From DTPU01 sp963827855 (GTDB lineage: Bacteria; Planctomycetota; Phycisphaerae; Sedimentisphaerales; Anaerobacaceae), in contig CAWHBY010000002.1 of assembly GCA_963827855.1 (NCBI GenBank), positions 1,302,001 through 1,366,000 on the forward strand: DNA of 64,000 nt, read 5' to 3'. The translations under genes were made by a program, and so were the position numbers. A model generated the notes under the pieces. That model ran no database searches. It was not told where the DNA came from and saw only the letters and a program-made list of their open reading frames with translations. Positions 7,931 through 17,364 of this stretch are shown piece after piece (the first letter of the stretch is position 1; every line of letters begins with the position of its first letter).

Positions 7931-10741
7931 CTAGGGCTGCAGGCGGATGTCGTCAATGTACAGCTTGCCCGAGCTGCCGGCCCTGGGTACGCCGCGATCA
8001 CCGACTCCGATGATGACCCTCTTGACGCTGCCGAGGTTGACGCCGGCGGACGTGAACTGGCTCAGTGGAATGACCCACTGCTCCCAATTCCCCGTGGCAA
8101 TCAGCGTCTTGTCGGGATTGTTGACCGCCGCCGTCTTTCCGGCACTATCCGCCACTGCCACGTAGGAAGTCTCAGGCGTATTGCCGCTGACCTGCGAGGT
8201 CCCGACTTCCGCCATCTGCCATGCGCCCGATACGCCACCCGTAGTCGATACGTTGGAGAACTTGCCGCCGCACACGGCGCCGGCCTGGTGACTGGTCACG
8301 GCCAGACCGATGAGGGCATCCGTTGACATGGTGATCGACAGGGCCGGAGTAACCTTGATATCCGTCCAGGTGGTCCCATCGCTCGAATACTGGGCCGTGA
8401 ACGCGTTGCCGGTGCGGGTCAGTTTGACCCACTGGGGCACTGGCGTGCTGGCGACGTCCGTAGCCTGATTGGTGGCCATGTTCGTGTCGACGCGACGCTG
8501 GTAGGAGATGCCGTGCGTCGCCACCGGCGTCACCGCCACAAAGGCATGTGTCGACCCCGCTGCCGTGCTCTCGCGGATCATGACGCCGGCCTTCGCCCAT
8601 TCGTTGGTGTTGCCCACGCCCTCGACCCTGGCCACGATGGAGCCGTTGCCCTTGAGGGCTTTGTAGACGAAGCGGAACTGATCCGAGGCGTCCCACACGT
8701 CCGTGCCTGTGCCGTTCATGACAACGGTCCCGGGTGCGGTCTCCAGGAAGGAGGTCGCCTCACCCTGTACCCAGAGGTTCAGGGTGCCGACACCCCCGGT
8801 AGTCCAGGCCTGGCCGGTCGGCCATTCCCGCTGGGTCTCGGAATAGAAAGGAGCCTTGGTGTTGTCGTACCACATCGGCATGGACTTGCCGCCGGAGTAG
8901 GTAATGGTCTGCTCGGCAAACGGAGGGTTGATGTTCCCTACCGTAGAGCCGCTGCCGTTGCCCGGCGAACCCGCCACCCCGCAATCCGGCGATGCAGAGT
9001 AGCCGAACCCGTCCTGCCAACTGAAGAAGACCCGGTTGCACAGGTCGTCATACGCCTCAAAGTCGTCCACCACCGCGTAGCCCGGGGTCGTGAAGGTCCA
9101 GACATCCCCCGGCCAGATGGCCGTGTCATTGACCTCGTCGACCCGCCAGGTGTAGGTCTTTCCATACTGCAGCCCCAGGGGACCCAGATCCAGGCTGTGT
9201 ACAGTCGTCGTCTGGATCAGGTTGGTGGGGTTTGGATCTGTGCCGAGATAGACCTGGTGCTTGGCTGCCAAGCGGCCGGGTCTCCAATTCAGCCGGCCGT
9301 CCAGGGCAACATCCGTGGCGCCTGCAGCAGGTGCGGGTCTGAAGGCCTTGACGGGCACGTAGAAGAACCGAACCTCAGCCAGGCCCGCCTGCTTGGTTCC
9401 AAAGGCCCAGTTCAGACCGATCGTCAGTCTGACATACTTCGCCAGCACGCCACTGAAATCGATGGTTGTGTTGTGCTCGTAGTCGGGCAGCCCCGTAGCC
9501 TGATTGAATCCGTCCACGCCGGGTAGGACGGCCCACGTGACGCCGTCCGTGGAGGTCTCGATGGTTACGTCCAGGGCGCCAAAGCTGCTGATCGGCTCAA
9601 CCTCCTGGTTCGAGTTCCACACCCACATCTGGTCCAGTTTATAGACCTGGTCGAACTCATATTGGATCCAGATCGGCGATTGGTTCTTCTTGCTGAGCCA
9701 CATGTCCGACGTGGTGGTCCCATGCTGGTCCAAGGAATTCAGGCCCGAACCATCGATGGTCTTCTCGGGCCCCGTGGTGGCATTGAACGAACTCGACGCA
9801 GTCGCCTTGGCGGGCCTGACCGGATAGCTGTACGGTTCGGTGGTGAAGCTCCAGACGCGGCCCTTGTGGATGCTGCTGTCGGGCGGCGCATTGATCTCAT
9901 CGACCCGCCAGCAGTAGGTCTGTCTAAAATCCAGAAGACCGGCTGTCGCGTAGGTGGCTGCCGTCTGCCCTCGGCCGACCAGCAGGCTGGCTGGACTGGC
10001 TGAACTGGCATTGTTCACGTCATCAAACGTCCCGCCCAGGTACACGTCATGCGTGTTGGCGAAGGGACCCGGAGTCCAGCTCAAGGCAGTATCGCGAGGC
10101 ACATCCACATCGCCCCATGCCGGGCTTGGACGCGATGCCGTGAGTATCGGCCCAAGTACGGTCGGGACATAGTCACCTTCGTACCACTTGGCGTCGTCGA
10201 TCCAGAACTCCTGCGCGGAATACGCGACCTGGATAGTAAGGTGTGCCGGATTCACGTCGGCTGGCATGGCGGGAGTGGTGGTGTGATACTCCACCCATTT
10301 GTCCGTCATGGTGACGGCCAGGACGCCATATCCAGTATAGGGATCCTGATTCAGTTCTGGCGCCAGAAAGACCTGCGCGGTACCGGTCTTGCTCTTGAGA
10401 AAGAGTGAGAGCGTGTACTTCTTGCCCTTCTGGAAGATAGCTCCAGGGGGCGACGCCAGCGCCGGCTGCACTGCAGCATCCCAACGGTTGGTACCTGCCC
10501 CGGAGACCTTCACGTTGAGGCAATAAGTCCCAGCGATCGGTCCTTCCGGGACCGCAGCCCCTGCGCACTCGTTCACCACGGTGAATGTTGCCAACGCGCC
10601 ATAGCTCCCCCACGGCGTCATGGCACCGGTTTCGAAGCTGCCGTTCGGAATGAGGTTTGTCATTTGCTGTGCATGGCTGGGCCCAGATGCCATGAACCCC
10701 GTCACCAGAGCGGCCATCGCCCAGACTACTCGATTCTCCAT
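7931..10741 (-). CDS. Large secreted multidomain carbohydrate-binding-type protein (CBM, FN3-like, F5/8 type C, LamG-like)
   Basis: This is a 936-residue exported protein. I chose the start at 10741 (ATGGAGAATCG...) because GAGAGG precedes it and the signal peptide follows directly (VVWAMAALVTGFMASGPSHA); an earlier in-frame ATG adds 22 polar residues. Domains in order: a CBM4/9-like jelly roll (about 30-200, NLIPNGSFETGAMTPWGSYG), an FN3-like module ending YCWRVDEINAPPDSS, an F5/8-type-C discoidin-like module (about 310-450), a second FN3-like module (TYTWRVDEVND), a VDDFEAYDD segment seen in planctomycete surface proteins, and a DUF1349/LamG-like module with GNTNEWAKAGVMIRES. No catalytic motif is visible. 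The layout suits glycan binding outside the cytosol. Many Phycisphaerae proteins share this build. The exact ligand is unknown. Confidence 0.8.
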   Translation of the reverse strand: MENRVVWAMAALVTGFMASGPSHAQQMTNLIPNGSFETGAMTPWGSYGALATFTVVNECAGAAVPEGPIAGTYCLNVKVSGAGTNRWDAAVQPALASPPGAIFQKGKKYTLSLFLKSKTGTAQVFLAPELNQDPYTGYGVLAVTMTDKWVEYHTTTPAMPADVNPAHLTIQVAYSAQEFWIDDAKWYEGDYVPTVLGPILTASRPSPAWGDVDVPRDTALSWTPGPFANTHDVYLGGTFDDVNNASSASPASLLVGRGQTAATYATAGLLDFRQTYCWRVDEINAPPDSSIHKGRVWSFTTEPYSYPVRPAKATASSSFNATTGPEKTIDGSGLNSLDQHGTTTSDMWLSKKNQSPIWIQYEFDQVYKLDQMWVWNSNQEVEPISSFGALDVTIETSTDGVTWAVLPGVDGFNQATGLPDYEHNTTIDFSGVLAKYVRLTIGLNWAFGTKQAGLAEVRFFYVPVKAFRPAPAAGATDVALDGRLNWRPGRLAAKHQVYLGTDPNPTNLIQTTTVHSLDLGPLGLQYGKTYTWRVDEVNDTAIWPGDVWTFTTPGYAVVDDFEAYDDLCNRVFFSWQDGFGYSASPDCGVAGSPGNGSGSTVGNINPPFAEQTITYSGGKSMPMWYDNTKAPFYSETQREWPTGQAWTTGGVGTLNLWVQGEATSFLETAPGTVVMNGTGTDVWDASDQFRFVYKALKGNGSIVARVEGVGNTNEWAKAGVMIRESTAAGSTHAFVAVTPVATHGISYQRRVDTNMATNQATDVASTPVPQWVKLTRTGNAFTAQYSSDGTTWTDIKVTPALSITMSTDALIGLAVTSHQAGAVCGGKFSNVSTTGGVSGAWQMAEVGTSQVSGNTPETSYVAVADSAGKTAAVNNPDKTLIATGNWEQWVIPLSQFTSAGVNLGSVKRVIIGVGDRGVPRAGSSGKLYIDDIRLQP

Positions 10742-11035
10742 GGTGCCCTCTCGTTGTGATCGGCCGCGCTGCGGCCTAACAGCATTGACCTGCGATCGTG
10801 TGTCCATTCTTCTGGAAGACTCTCCTCAACCCGAATACTGCGACCACCCACGTATGGCGGTCGTCCTGACATCGTATGCGTGTGACACACCTCCCTTTCG
10901 GTGGCCGTCATTGCCGCCGCTTCCCTGCGACTTCGCACCTTCACCCATGGCGCACAGTTCATTGTACAGCAGGAGTGGGTGGAGGAGTCAAGAAGATCGG
11001 GCGCCGTTCCCTTTTTCGCTGCGGCTGGCATACCC
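10742..11035. other. Intergenic region, no gene seen
   Basis: This stretch of 294 bases lies between the two minus-strand genes. It holds the leader of the 7931-10741 gene. A short imperfect dyad occurs at about 10838-10860 (CGACC...GGTCG). I see no convincing riboswitch, tRNA or coding segment. Confidence 0.5.
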
Positions 11036-11467
11036 TCAGGCCGTCTCCTCTGCCTCGTCAATCACCATCGAATCGAAGACTTCCACCGCCTTGTCGTTAT
11101 CCTCCGAGGAGAAGACGATGGTCATCTTCTCCCCTTCGAGCGAGCTCGTTCCGTAGACATAGTGAAGGTTGACCGCATGCTGCCGGAACTTCGTGGCTAC
11201 TGCGGACAAAGAACCCGGACGATTCCATAGGTGCAGCACAATCACCTCCGTCTCCACCACCTGGTATCCTTCGTCCTGCAATGCCCTTCTTGCCTTCTCA
11301 TTGTCGTCCGTGAGAAGATGGAAGACAGCCACGTCGCCAGCCGTGTAGGCGCAGACATTCGTGATGTTCACCCCCTTGTCTGCCACCGCACCGGTGATCT
11401 CGGCGACTGCTCCTATCCTGTTCCCAATGGCGACCGTGAGCTGCCTTTCCTTTGTCACCTTTTCCAT
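11036..11467 (-). CDS. Tandem ACT-domain protein
   Basis: This 143-residue protein is made of two ACT domains. The first (residues 6-70) has the RIGAVAEITGAVADKGVNIT pattern, the second (72-138) NRPGSLSAVATKFRQHAVNL. ACT domains bind amino acids and control enzymes of amino-acid metabolism. Stand-alone tandem forms are usually small sensors of unknown partner. The start at 11467 has AGAGG about ten bases upstream on the coding strand. No biosynthetic gene adjoins it, so the ligand cannot be named. It is soluble, and there is no signal peptide. Confidence 0.88.
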   Translation of the reverse strand: MEKVTKERQLTVAIGNRIGAVAEITGAVADKGVNITNVCAYTAGDVAVFHLLTDDNEKARRALQDEGYQVVETEVIVLHLWNRPGSLSAVATKFRQHAVNLHYVYGTSSLEGEKMTIVFSSEDNDKAVEVFDSMVIDEAEETA

Positions 11468-11642
11468 GTCTTGGCCTCTAGCTTAGGAAACCTGTTCGGG
11501 TTAGGGATCCGTGTACCCAGGGCTGGTCACGATCCACAAGCCCAGTGTACCCGTTGATCGGACATTGTGAAAGGCGGAGCGAAAGTGCGGCAGGTGGACT
11601 CTGCACTGCATGGGGGTAAGCTGGAAGGGTGCGGCTTCGCAG

Positions 11643-11672
11643 TTGACCTGGGGATCGCCGATCGGGTAGACT
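11643..11672 (+). promoter_or_regulatory. Promoter TTGACC-N18-TAGACT for the 11767 gene
   Basis: TTGACC lies at 11643-11648 and TAGACT at 11667-11672, 18 bases apart. The same pair with the same spacing and a matching context (CATCGGG or GATCGGG before the -10) lies at 17254-17283 upstream of the paralogous gene. Conservation between the two otherwise different leaders supports a real promoter. Confidence 0.6.
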
Positions 11673-11766
11673 AGACGCAACGGACGCCAGAGAGAAGTAC
11701 ACGGATTGAGGTTGCTGGCCGAAGGTCCATTATCCAGTCCGGTCGTGGGGGGAGGAGGATTGAAGA

Positions 11767-14700
11767 ATGAGGGCCAAGAGGGGTCTTCAGATCCTGCGGA
11801 TAGTCCCTGTGGCGGTCCTTCTTATGGCCGCCTGCTCCATCTGCCAGGGGGCGGAAGCAACTGTAACGGGGACTGTCAGGGATCGGGGCACGGGTCAGCC
11901 AATACCCTACGCACAGCTTACCTTCCGTCGGGCCGATGGCAGCTATACTGAGGCCGCGAATGCGTCGGGTGTGTATCAGTTCCACAGCATGTACATTCAG
12001 GAATACTCCCGCGTTGAGGTGTATGGACTGAACCACCTGGCGCAGGATTGGTTCTTCAGTATCACGACACCCGGCGTGCATAACTTGGATTTCAATATGG
12101 AGTTTGTTGACGGAACGGACAGGGTAGAGGCCGGGCCTCCCATAGATGTCGTTGCTCCCTCCCCTCGCCAGGTTGTACGACTCGCTGGGATTGTCGAGAA
12201 CCCTGATAGCTGGCCGCGGGAGTGTTGGACGCGATGGGAGACCGTGAGTGGGCCTGGTGCAGTTGAATACACCGACGCACTCGACCCACAGACCACGGCC
12301 ACCTTCAACGGTTTCGGCAGCTATGTGCTCCAGTTACGGCTCTATAACAAAACTGGGGAAGGATGGATATCCGACAGCGTGACGGTCGCGATCCAGGGGC
12401 TCACGGTGAACGAGTGTCCTGAGGTCTACGCCGGTGTTGACATCGAGGTGGGCTACCCCTTCGTCTTCCTGCGCTTGGACGGCACGGCCTACGACCCGGA
12501 CTCAGGACCCGACGCCAGCGCCAAGCCCGTATGGCGCGAGGTGAGCGGGCCGGGCGACGTCGGTTTCGTCAATCCCAATGATCCAAAGACGCAAGCCACA
12601 TTCAGTGAGCCTGGAGAGTACGTTCTTGAGTTGTACTACTATGATGGCCAGTGCGAGGCTGCGGATCGGGTCACCGTCAAACTGACCGAAATCCCACCAC
12701 CGCTCGTTGGGGGGAAGCCTGCCCCGCCTTCGACACCGGACCTGGAGGCGGCCAGCGACACCGGCGTTTCGAGCACGGACGACACCACCAGCGACCACAC
12801 GCCGATCTTCGTGGGTACAGCGGACAACGGGTGCACGGTCACGATCTACAGCGACGGCGCCGCGGTGGGCAGCGGCTCCGTGGTAGCCGGTGTCTACACC
12901 ATCACGACCGGCGTACTGGGCGACGGTGTGCACCGCATCACCGCCAGGGCGACGGATACAGATGGCGGTACCAGTGACGAGTCCGGTGCGCTGATGGTGA
13001 CCATTCAGACGGGATCCACCGGCAACCAGTGTCCGACCGCGGATGCGGGTCCGGCGTCCATGGAGGCCACGGTCGGCCAGGCGCTGACCCTGCAGGGCTC
13101 GGCCTCGGACCCGGACAATGGGCCACAGGCGCTAGCGATCGAGTGGAGCCAGGTGAGTGGACCTGGCATCGTGAGCTTCGGCAACAAGGCCGACCCCAGG
13201 ACGACCGCGACCTTCAGTACAGCGGGCACGTACGTGCTGCGCCTGTGGTGCAACGATGGCGTGTGCTCACACGAGGACACTGTGACCGTGGAGGTGAAGG
13301 CTACGACCACGGGCGGGGCTTGTGAGCTGTTGGCCTACTGGGACTTCGAGGAGGGGTCTGGGGCAGTGGCCTACGACCTGTCGGGCCACGGCCACAACGG
13401 GGCCCTGTTTGGCGGTCCGCAGTGGGCGACCGGGTATGACGGCGGGGCGCTCAAGTTCGACGGTGTCAATGACTATGCGGATACGGGGATCAACCAGGAT
13501 CTGGCCCGGTGGAGCATCTGCTGCTGGGTCAGCAGCCCTGCGGCGCCTTCGGCTGATGCGCCGACAGGGCCCATCCACCGGGAGCAGAACTTCCAGATCA
13601 ACTGGAACCATGGGGATGCGAACTTCCGGGCAGCGGCAGCGCTGAATGTGGGAGGGACGTGGTATGCGGCCAGGCTGGGGACCCTTTCCGCGAACACGTG
13701 GTATCACCTGGCGGCCACCTACGATGGTGTATCGCTCAAGGCCTACCGGGATGGAGCACTGATCACCACGACCCCTTGTGCGGGGACGCCGGCACCAGAG
13801 ACCCATAGCCTCAAGCTCGGCAAACACGCAGACATGCCATACTTCTTCGCTGGTACGATCGATGAGGTGTATCTCTATGGCTGTGCCCTGGCCCAGGACC
13901 GGATCAAGGCCCTGATGGCAGGGCCCGCCATGACGATCCGTGAGGTGATCGACAATGGGGTGGTGTCCAGCCAGCAGGCATGCATCGCCTCACTGGACTC
14001 GGGCAAGGGGTCGATCGTGGAGTACACCCGGTCTGTCCTGGATATCCACGACAGCGGTCCGCGTGGGCACTATGGATGGAACCATCCCTTTGAGGTGGTG
14101 GCCAGGCGTTTGCGTTCTGCGGGCGGCGTGGACCACCTCTCGCTGCTCGCGGAGGGGGTGCTGAGGATCCCCCCTGGCCAGGGTGGCTACTGGACGTTCG
14201 GGGTCAACAGCGACGATGGCTTTACGCTGATGATTCCGGGGCGGAGTTTCACGCTTGTGACCAACGGGGAGCGGGCGGTTCTGCCTGGAGGGACTGCGAT
14301 GCGGGTTGCAGGGGGCCGGGGAGCAGTGGACAGCCTGGGGGTGATCAACCTACCTGCTGGAGACCATGGGTTCTGGCTGACGTACCACGAGGAGGCAGGA
14401 GCCGCGGAGGTGGAGTTGTTCGCTGCCAGAGGGGCCCGTACGGCCTTTGATTCGGAGGTCTTCCGGCTAATTGGGCAGAAGGGGATCGGGACGGTTGGGA
14501 TGCCGGGGCTATGCGGGGAAGTGACGATGGTGGCCACCCCGCCGAAGGCGTGGGCCGGCGGTCTGATCGACAGTCTGGCTGATGCGAAGGCAGCTCTGGC
14601 GGCATTGCAGCATACGAGCCGATCCGGGAAGTACGCATTCGTCAGTCACATCGATCCGGACACAGCCGGTAGCGATGCGGGGATGTTCCCGGCGGGTGTG

Positions 14701-15144
14701 GCGTTTCCGAATGACGTGGTGGGCAAGGACGACGATGATTTTGCGGTCAAGGTCACGGGGCAACTGGACATCCGGGCCGATGGAGTCTACCAGATCGGGT
14801 TCAACAGCGATGATGGCGCATCCTTGCGCATCACCGGTAAGACCTGGCAATCGATCGTGGCTGATGGCACGGGTGGGGCCCAGATCTCCGGCGATGAGCT
14901 GATCAACGACGCGATCAGCGGCAACACGCTGACGGCGGGTCAGATTTCACTGAAGGCGGGCTGCCATGCGTTTGAGGCGGTGATGTTCGAGCGAGCCGGG
15001 GGGAGCTACTTCGAGTTGCTGGGCCGGGGTGTCTCGAACAAGGGGATTGCGGATCCGACCTGGCATCTACTCCGGTCGGGCGGCGCCCAATCCTCCGCCC
15101 AGGTAGCCGGCCTGAAGCTGGTCTGGCCTGCGGGGATGCCGTAG
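11767..15144 (+). CDS. Large secreted LamG/PA14-type protein (paralogue 1)
   Basis: This 1,125-residue exported protein has the signal peptide MRAKRGLQILRIVPVAVLLM; the LLMAAC stretch could also be read as a weak lipobox. Domains in order: a carboxypeptidase-regulatory-like fold (about 33-115), two PKD/REJ-like modules (about 125-310, each with the VSGPG and TTATF-type blocks), a bacterial Ig-like module (about 325-415), a third PKD/REJ-like module (420-515), LamG (519-712, LAYWDFEEGSG to GTIDEVYLYG), then two PA14-like modules (about 722-905 and 908-1121), each with the FGVNSDDG or IGFNSDDG block. It ends LKLVWPAG. The start has GGGGGGAGGAGG upstream. A paralogue with fewer internal modules lies at 17365-20149. 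The role is probably glycan or surface binding; no catalytic motif is seen. The stop is followed in the same frame by a recombinase-tail fragment. Confidence 0.82.
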   Translation: MRAKRGLQILRIVPVAVLLMAACSICQGAEATVTGTVRDRGTGQPIPYAQLTFRRADGSYTEAANASGVYQFHSMYIQEYSRVEVYGLNHLAQDWFFSITTPGVHNLDFNMEFVDGTDRVEAGPPIDVVAPSPRQVVRLAGIVENPDSWPRECWTRWETVSGPGAVEYTDALDPQTTATFNGFGSYVLQLRLYNKTGEGWISDSVTVAIQGLTVNECPEVYAGVDIEVGYPFVFLRLDGTAYDPDSGPDASAKPVWREVSGPGDVGFVNPNDPKTQATFSEPGEYVLELYYYDGQCEAADRVTVKLTEIPPPLVGGKPAPPSTPDLEAASDTGVSSTDDTTSDHTPIFVGTADNGCTVTIYSDGAAVGSGSVVAGVYTITTGVLGDGVHRITARATDTDGGTSDESGALMVTIQTGSTGNQCPTADAGPASMEATVGQALTLQGSASDPDNGPQALAIEWSQVSGPGIVSFGNKADPRTTATFSTAGTYVLRLWCNDGVCSHEDTVTVEVKATTTGGACELLAYWDFEEGSGAVAYDLSGHGHNGALFGGPQWATGYDGGALKFDGVNDYADTGINQDLARWSICCWVSSPAAPSADAPTGPIHREQNFQINWNHGDANFRAAAALNVGGTWYAARLGTLSANTWYHLAATYDGVSLKAYRDGALITTTPCAGTPAPETHSLKLGKHADMPYFFAGTIDEVYLYGCALAQDRIKALMAGPAMTIREVIDNGVVSSQQACIASLDSGKGSIVEYTRSVLDIHDSGPRGHYGWNHPFEVVARRLRSAGGVDHLSLLAEGVLRIPPGQGGYWTFGVNSDDGFTLMIPGRSFTLVTNGERAVLPGGTAMRVAGGRGAVDSLGVINLPAGDHGFWLTYHEEAGAAEVELFAARGARTAFDSEVFRLIGQKGIGTVGMPGLCGEVTMVATPPKAWAGGLIDSLADAKAALAALQHTSRSGKYAFVSHIDPDTAGSDAGMFPAGVAFPNDVVGKDDDDFAVKVTGQLDIRADGVYQIGFNSDDGASLRITGKTWQSIVADGTGGAQISGDELINDAISGNTLTAGQISLKAGCHAFEAVMFERAGGSYFELLGRGVSNKGIADPTWHLLRSGGAQSSAQVAGLKLVWPAGMP

Positions 15145-15149
15145 CCTCG

Positions 15150-15205
15150 TCTGCTGGCCCAGAGGGGCGTATCGACCGCAGTTGCGCAAAGGCCGCCGGA
15201 GCACC
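15150..15205 (+). pseudogene. Fragment of a tyrosine-recombinase C-terminus (copy 1)
   Basis: Directly after the stop at 15144 and in the same frame the sequence reads LLAQRGVSTAVAQR before losing similarity. This matches the start of the better-kept copy at 20150-20302. It is too short to judge alone; the call rests on the comparison. It breaks off about 55 bases before the end of the next minus-strand gene. Confidence 0.55.
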
Positions 15206-15258
15206 CCCCTCCCCGTCCCTGGCAAGGGCAGTGCCGGCACGATCGGGCTTGGAGCCGC

Positions 15259-16938
15259 TTACGGCTCAACGCGAGTGCTCCACACCTCGACCACATCGCC
15301 TTTGGCTCGCTGTGCCGAGCAGCGGACGACCACCTTCTTGCCAATCCGCCCGGTGTTCGTGAAGCCCACAGTCACGTCCTGCCAATCGGTGAAGCTCCCA
15401 TCGAGTTGAGAGATCGTATCGGAGGCCAAAGGACTGTTCTTGGCGTCAGCCAACGGATCCGCCCCAGGATCGATAATCTCAAGACGCGGGGCCCAGGCCG
15501 AGTGGTCATCCGTGATCCGGATCTGGCCTACGACCTGGAGGGTCTGGCCCGGCTCGACCGTCATCTCTGTCTGTCTGAAGCACGACATCGCCGCACTCTC
15601 GCACATGTGCCTAAAGGCCGTCCCGTAGCCGCCGGGTACTGTATTCACATCCGACACGATCACACCGCCGCGAGTCCAGGCCTTGAATGCGCCAGCCACA
15701 TGGTCGTGGTCGACAGAAGACACATAGGAGGAGGCTGGAACGGCAGTCGTCTTGTATTGGTAGTTCTCATTCGTTGAACCCAACATACTGTTTCCGATTT
15801 CGGCACTGGTCACACGACGGAGATCATAGGTATTGCCAGTCAATGTAGCCCCGACGAGTCTCAAGCCGCCCCCACCATAGACGCCATTGAAACAACCCCG
15901 GACTTCCCCGCCGATCACCATGCCTGCAAGATGGTAGATCCCGTAGTAGCAGCCCGAGACCGTTCCAGTGGTTGCATTGCCAGATCCAGAGTAGAAGCCA
16001 TAGTTGCAGCCACTGATAGTCCCGCTGTTCATACTCCCTGCGCAACACACGAGCCCATACGTACAGTTGCTCATGCTCCCGCAATGCACAACCCCCAAGC
16101 CGCCGTTGCTCCCATTCGTACACCCGCTGAGTGCTCCCCCTAGGGTACAGTCCGACGCACCGTTGATACCGTTGGCCGTCCTGATCTCCGCTGCCACAGT
16201 GCCACCGACGGGGCTCGTCACAGCATAGCTCTTGCCATTGATGATCCTGATATTTCGTGTCACCAAGATGACCTTTGAACCCAATTCCTTGGCACGCGTT
16301 AGTCCTGATGCCAGGGTGATCGTGCTGGGCGTGATCCCTCTCACGGCAATCGCCCTGGTCTCACTGTCGGGTAGAGACCCGGCAACGTCATCGATGTTGA
16401 TCTCATTGCCGTGCGCCCAGATATCGCTGGTCATGTCGGCGTCGATATTCAGGACCGTTGCCCCAGCGTTGGCGGCTGTTGTCAGGGCAATGACCGGGTA
16501 CGTAGGTTCCGTGCAGTAGAGAGCCACATGACTTGACGATCCACAGTTGATGGTGTAGCTGCCATTCAAGTCTATGGTGAATTTGACACTGGCTGGCAGT
16601 GGCTCAGATGCAGACATCCCTGCCTGAAACGTTCCATTGAGCGAAAGAGTGGCATTGCACTTGAGATAGTAAGTCCCCGGAGAAGTGCTGCACTCGAGAT
16701 GCGCACCTGAGTTGATGGTCAAGGCAATGCCATTGGCAAACTCAGACTGGTCGACATCGAAAGTCACCACATCTGGCGACACAATGCTAACCGTATCCCC
16801 ATTGCCTGCCACAACTCCCCCTGTCCAGGTCGTTGACGCAGACCAACGCCCCCCACCCGTGCCATTGGACTTGATGGTAGCTCCATGGCTGGCATTGACC
16901 AACAGCAGACATGCAAACACACTAATCCATCTCTTCAT
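15259..16938 (-). CDS. Secreted G8-like / beta-helix protein of unknown function
   Basis: This 559-residue exported protein starts at the ATG at 16938, chosen because GGGAGG lies seven bases before it and a signal peptide follows (MKRWISVFACLLLVNASHG); a longer frame upstream has no such features. The N-terminal 130 residues (GGGRWSASTTWTGGVVAGNGDTV) resemble the G8/N-terminal-beta module of extracellular proteins. Residues about 240-400 form repeats rich in Gly, Cys and Tyr (GTISGCNYGFYSG, GTVSGCYYGIYHL), consistent with a right-handed parallel beta-helix. The last 150 residues look like a beta-sandwich. The many cysteines are unusual for its neighbours. It sits convergently between the two LamG/PA14 paralogues. 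The function cannot be assigned. Confidence 0.75.
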   Translation of the reverse strand: MKRWISVFACLLLVNASHGATIKSNGTGGGRWSASTTWTGGVVAGNGDTVSIVSPDVVTFDVDQSEFANGIALTINSGAHLECSTSPGTYYLKCNATLSLNGTFQAGMSASEPLPASVKFTIDLNGSYTINCGSSSHVALYCTEPTYPVIALTTAANAGATVLNIDADMTSDIWAHGNEINIDDVAGSLPDSETRAIAVRGITPSTITLASGLTRAKELGSKVILVTRNIRIINGKSYAVTSPVGGTVAAEIRTANGINGASDCTLGGALSGCTNGSNGGLGVVHCGSMSNCTYGLVCCAGSMNSGTISGCNYGFYSGSGNATTGTVSGCYYGIYHLAGMVIGGEVRGCFNGVYGGGGLRLVGATLTGNTYDLRRVTSAEIGNSMLGSTNENYQYKTTAVPASSYVSSVDHDHVAGAFKAWTRGGVIVSDVNTVPGGYGTAFRHMCESAAMSCFRQTEMTVEPGQTLQVVGQIRITDDHSAWAPRLEIIDPGADPLADAKNSPLASDTISQLDGSFTDWQDVTVGFTNTGRIGKKVVVRCSAQRAKGDVVEVWSTRVEP

Positions 16939-17045
16939 ATTGCACCTCCCTTGATCTGTTTCCCCCGGGATCTCCCATTTGATTCCATAGACTGTGCTCC
17001 TGCATGGTACACGTTGCATGATACCTGGGTACCGTACGATTTCAA

Positions 17046-17208
17046 TGGCTCTGGTCACCACTGCTGGCCTCAGAAGGGTGTATCGACCGCGGTCACGCAG
17101 AGACTGCTGGAACACTCCACCCTTCAGCTCACGAACGACGCGTAAACCAACGTCGATCCCGTGCTACGGCAAGCCATCAGCCAACTGCCGGTCTCGGAGT
17201 GGGTGTGA
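17046..17208 (+). pseudogene. Decayed tyrosine-recombinase C-terminus (copy 2)
   Basis: The frame around 17070-17142 reads GVSTAVTQRLLEHSTLQLTND, then a stop at 17143-17145, and continues TNVDPVLRQAISQLPVSEW to a second stop at 17208. LLEHST matches the conserved LLGHS block of phage-type integrases. The position of the nucleophilic tyrosine (DVYRN in copy 3) is the TAA stop here. Bases 17046-17065 may be a degraded DFHALRHT block. No N-terminal part remains. Confidence 0.65.
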
Positions 17209-17253
17209 GCCGGCCAATCGCACTGCAGAATTGGCAGCGGCAGGGGTTCGCAC

Positions 17254-17283
17254 TTGACCTCAACACCGGCCATCGGGTAGACT
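17254..17283 (+). promoter_or_regulatory. Promoter TTGACC-N18-TAGACT for the 17365 gene
   Basis: TTGACC at 17254-17259 and TAGACT at 17278-17283, 18 bases apart, match the promoter of the paralogue at 11643-11672 in both boxes and in the six bases before the -10. Confidence 0.6.
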
Positions 17284-17364
17284 ACACGGCAGCAATCCTA
17301 TGGAGAGGCAAAGGATTCCTGCTGTTTCGCGATCACCCGTTGTCTGGTTGGAAGAGGTGAGAAG

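Noticed and set aside
7736..8326. A 196-codon plus-strand frame at the end of the 7931 gene
   Set aside because: It overlaps the minus-strand gene across its conserved C-terminal domain and has no features of its own.
11767..11880. Lipoprotein signal in the 11767 protein
   Set aside because: LLMAAC fits only the loose lipobox, and an ordinary signal-peptidase site (CQGAEA) follows; left undecided.
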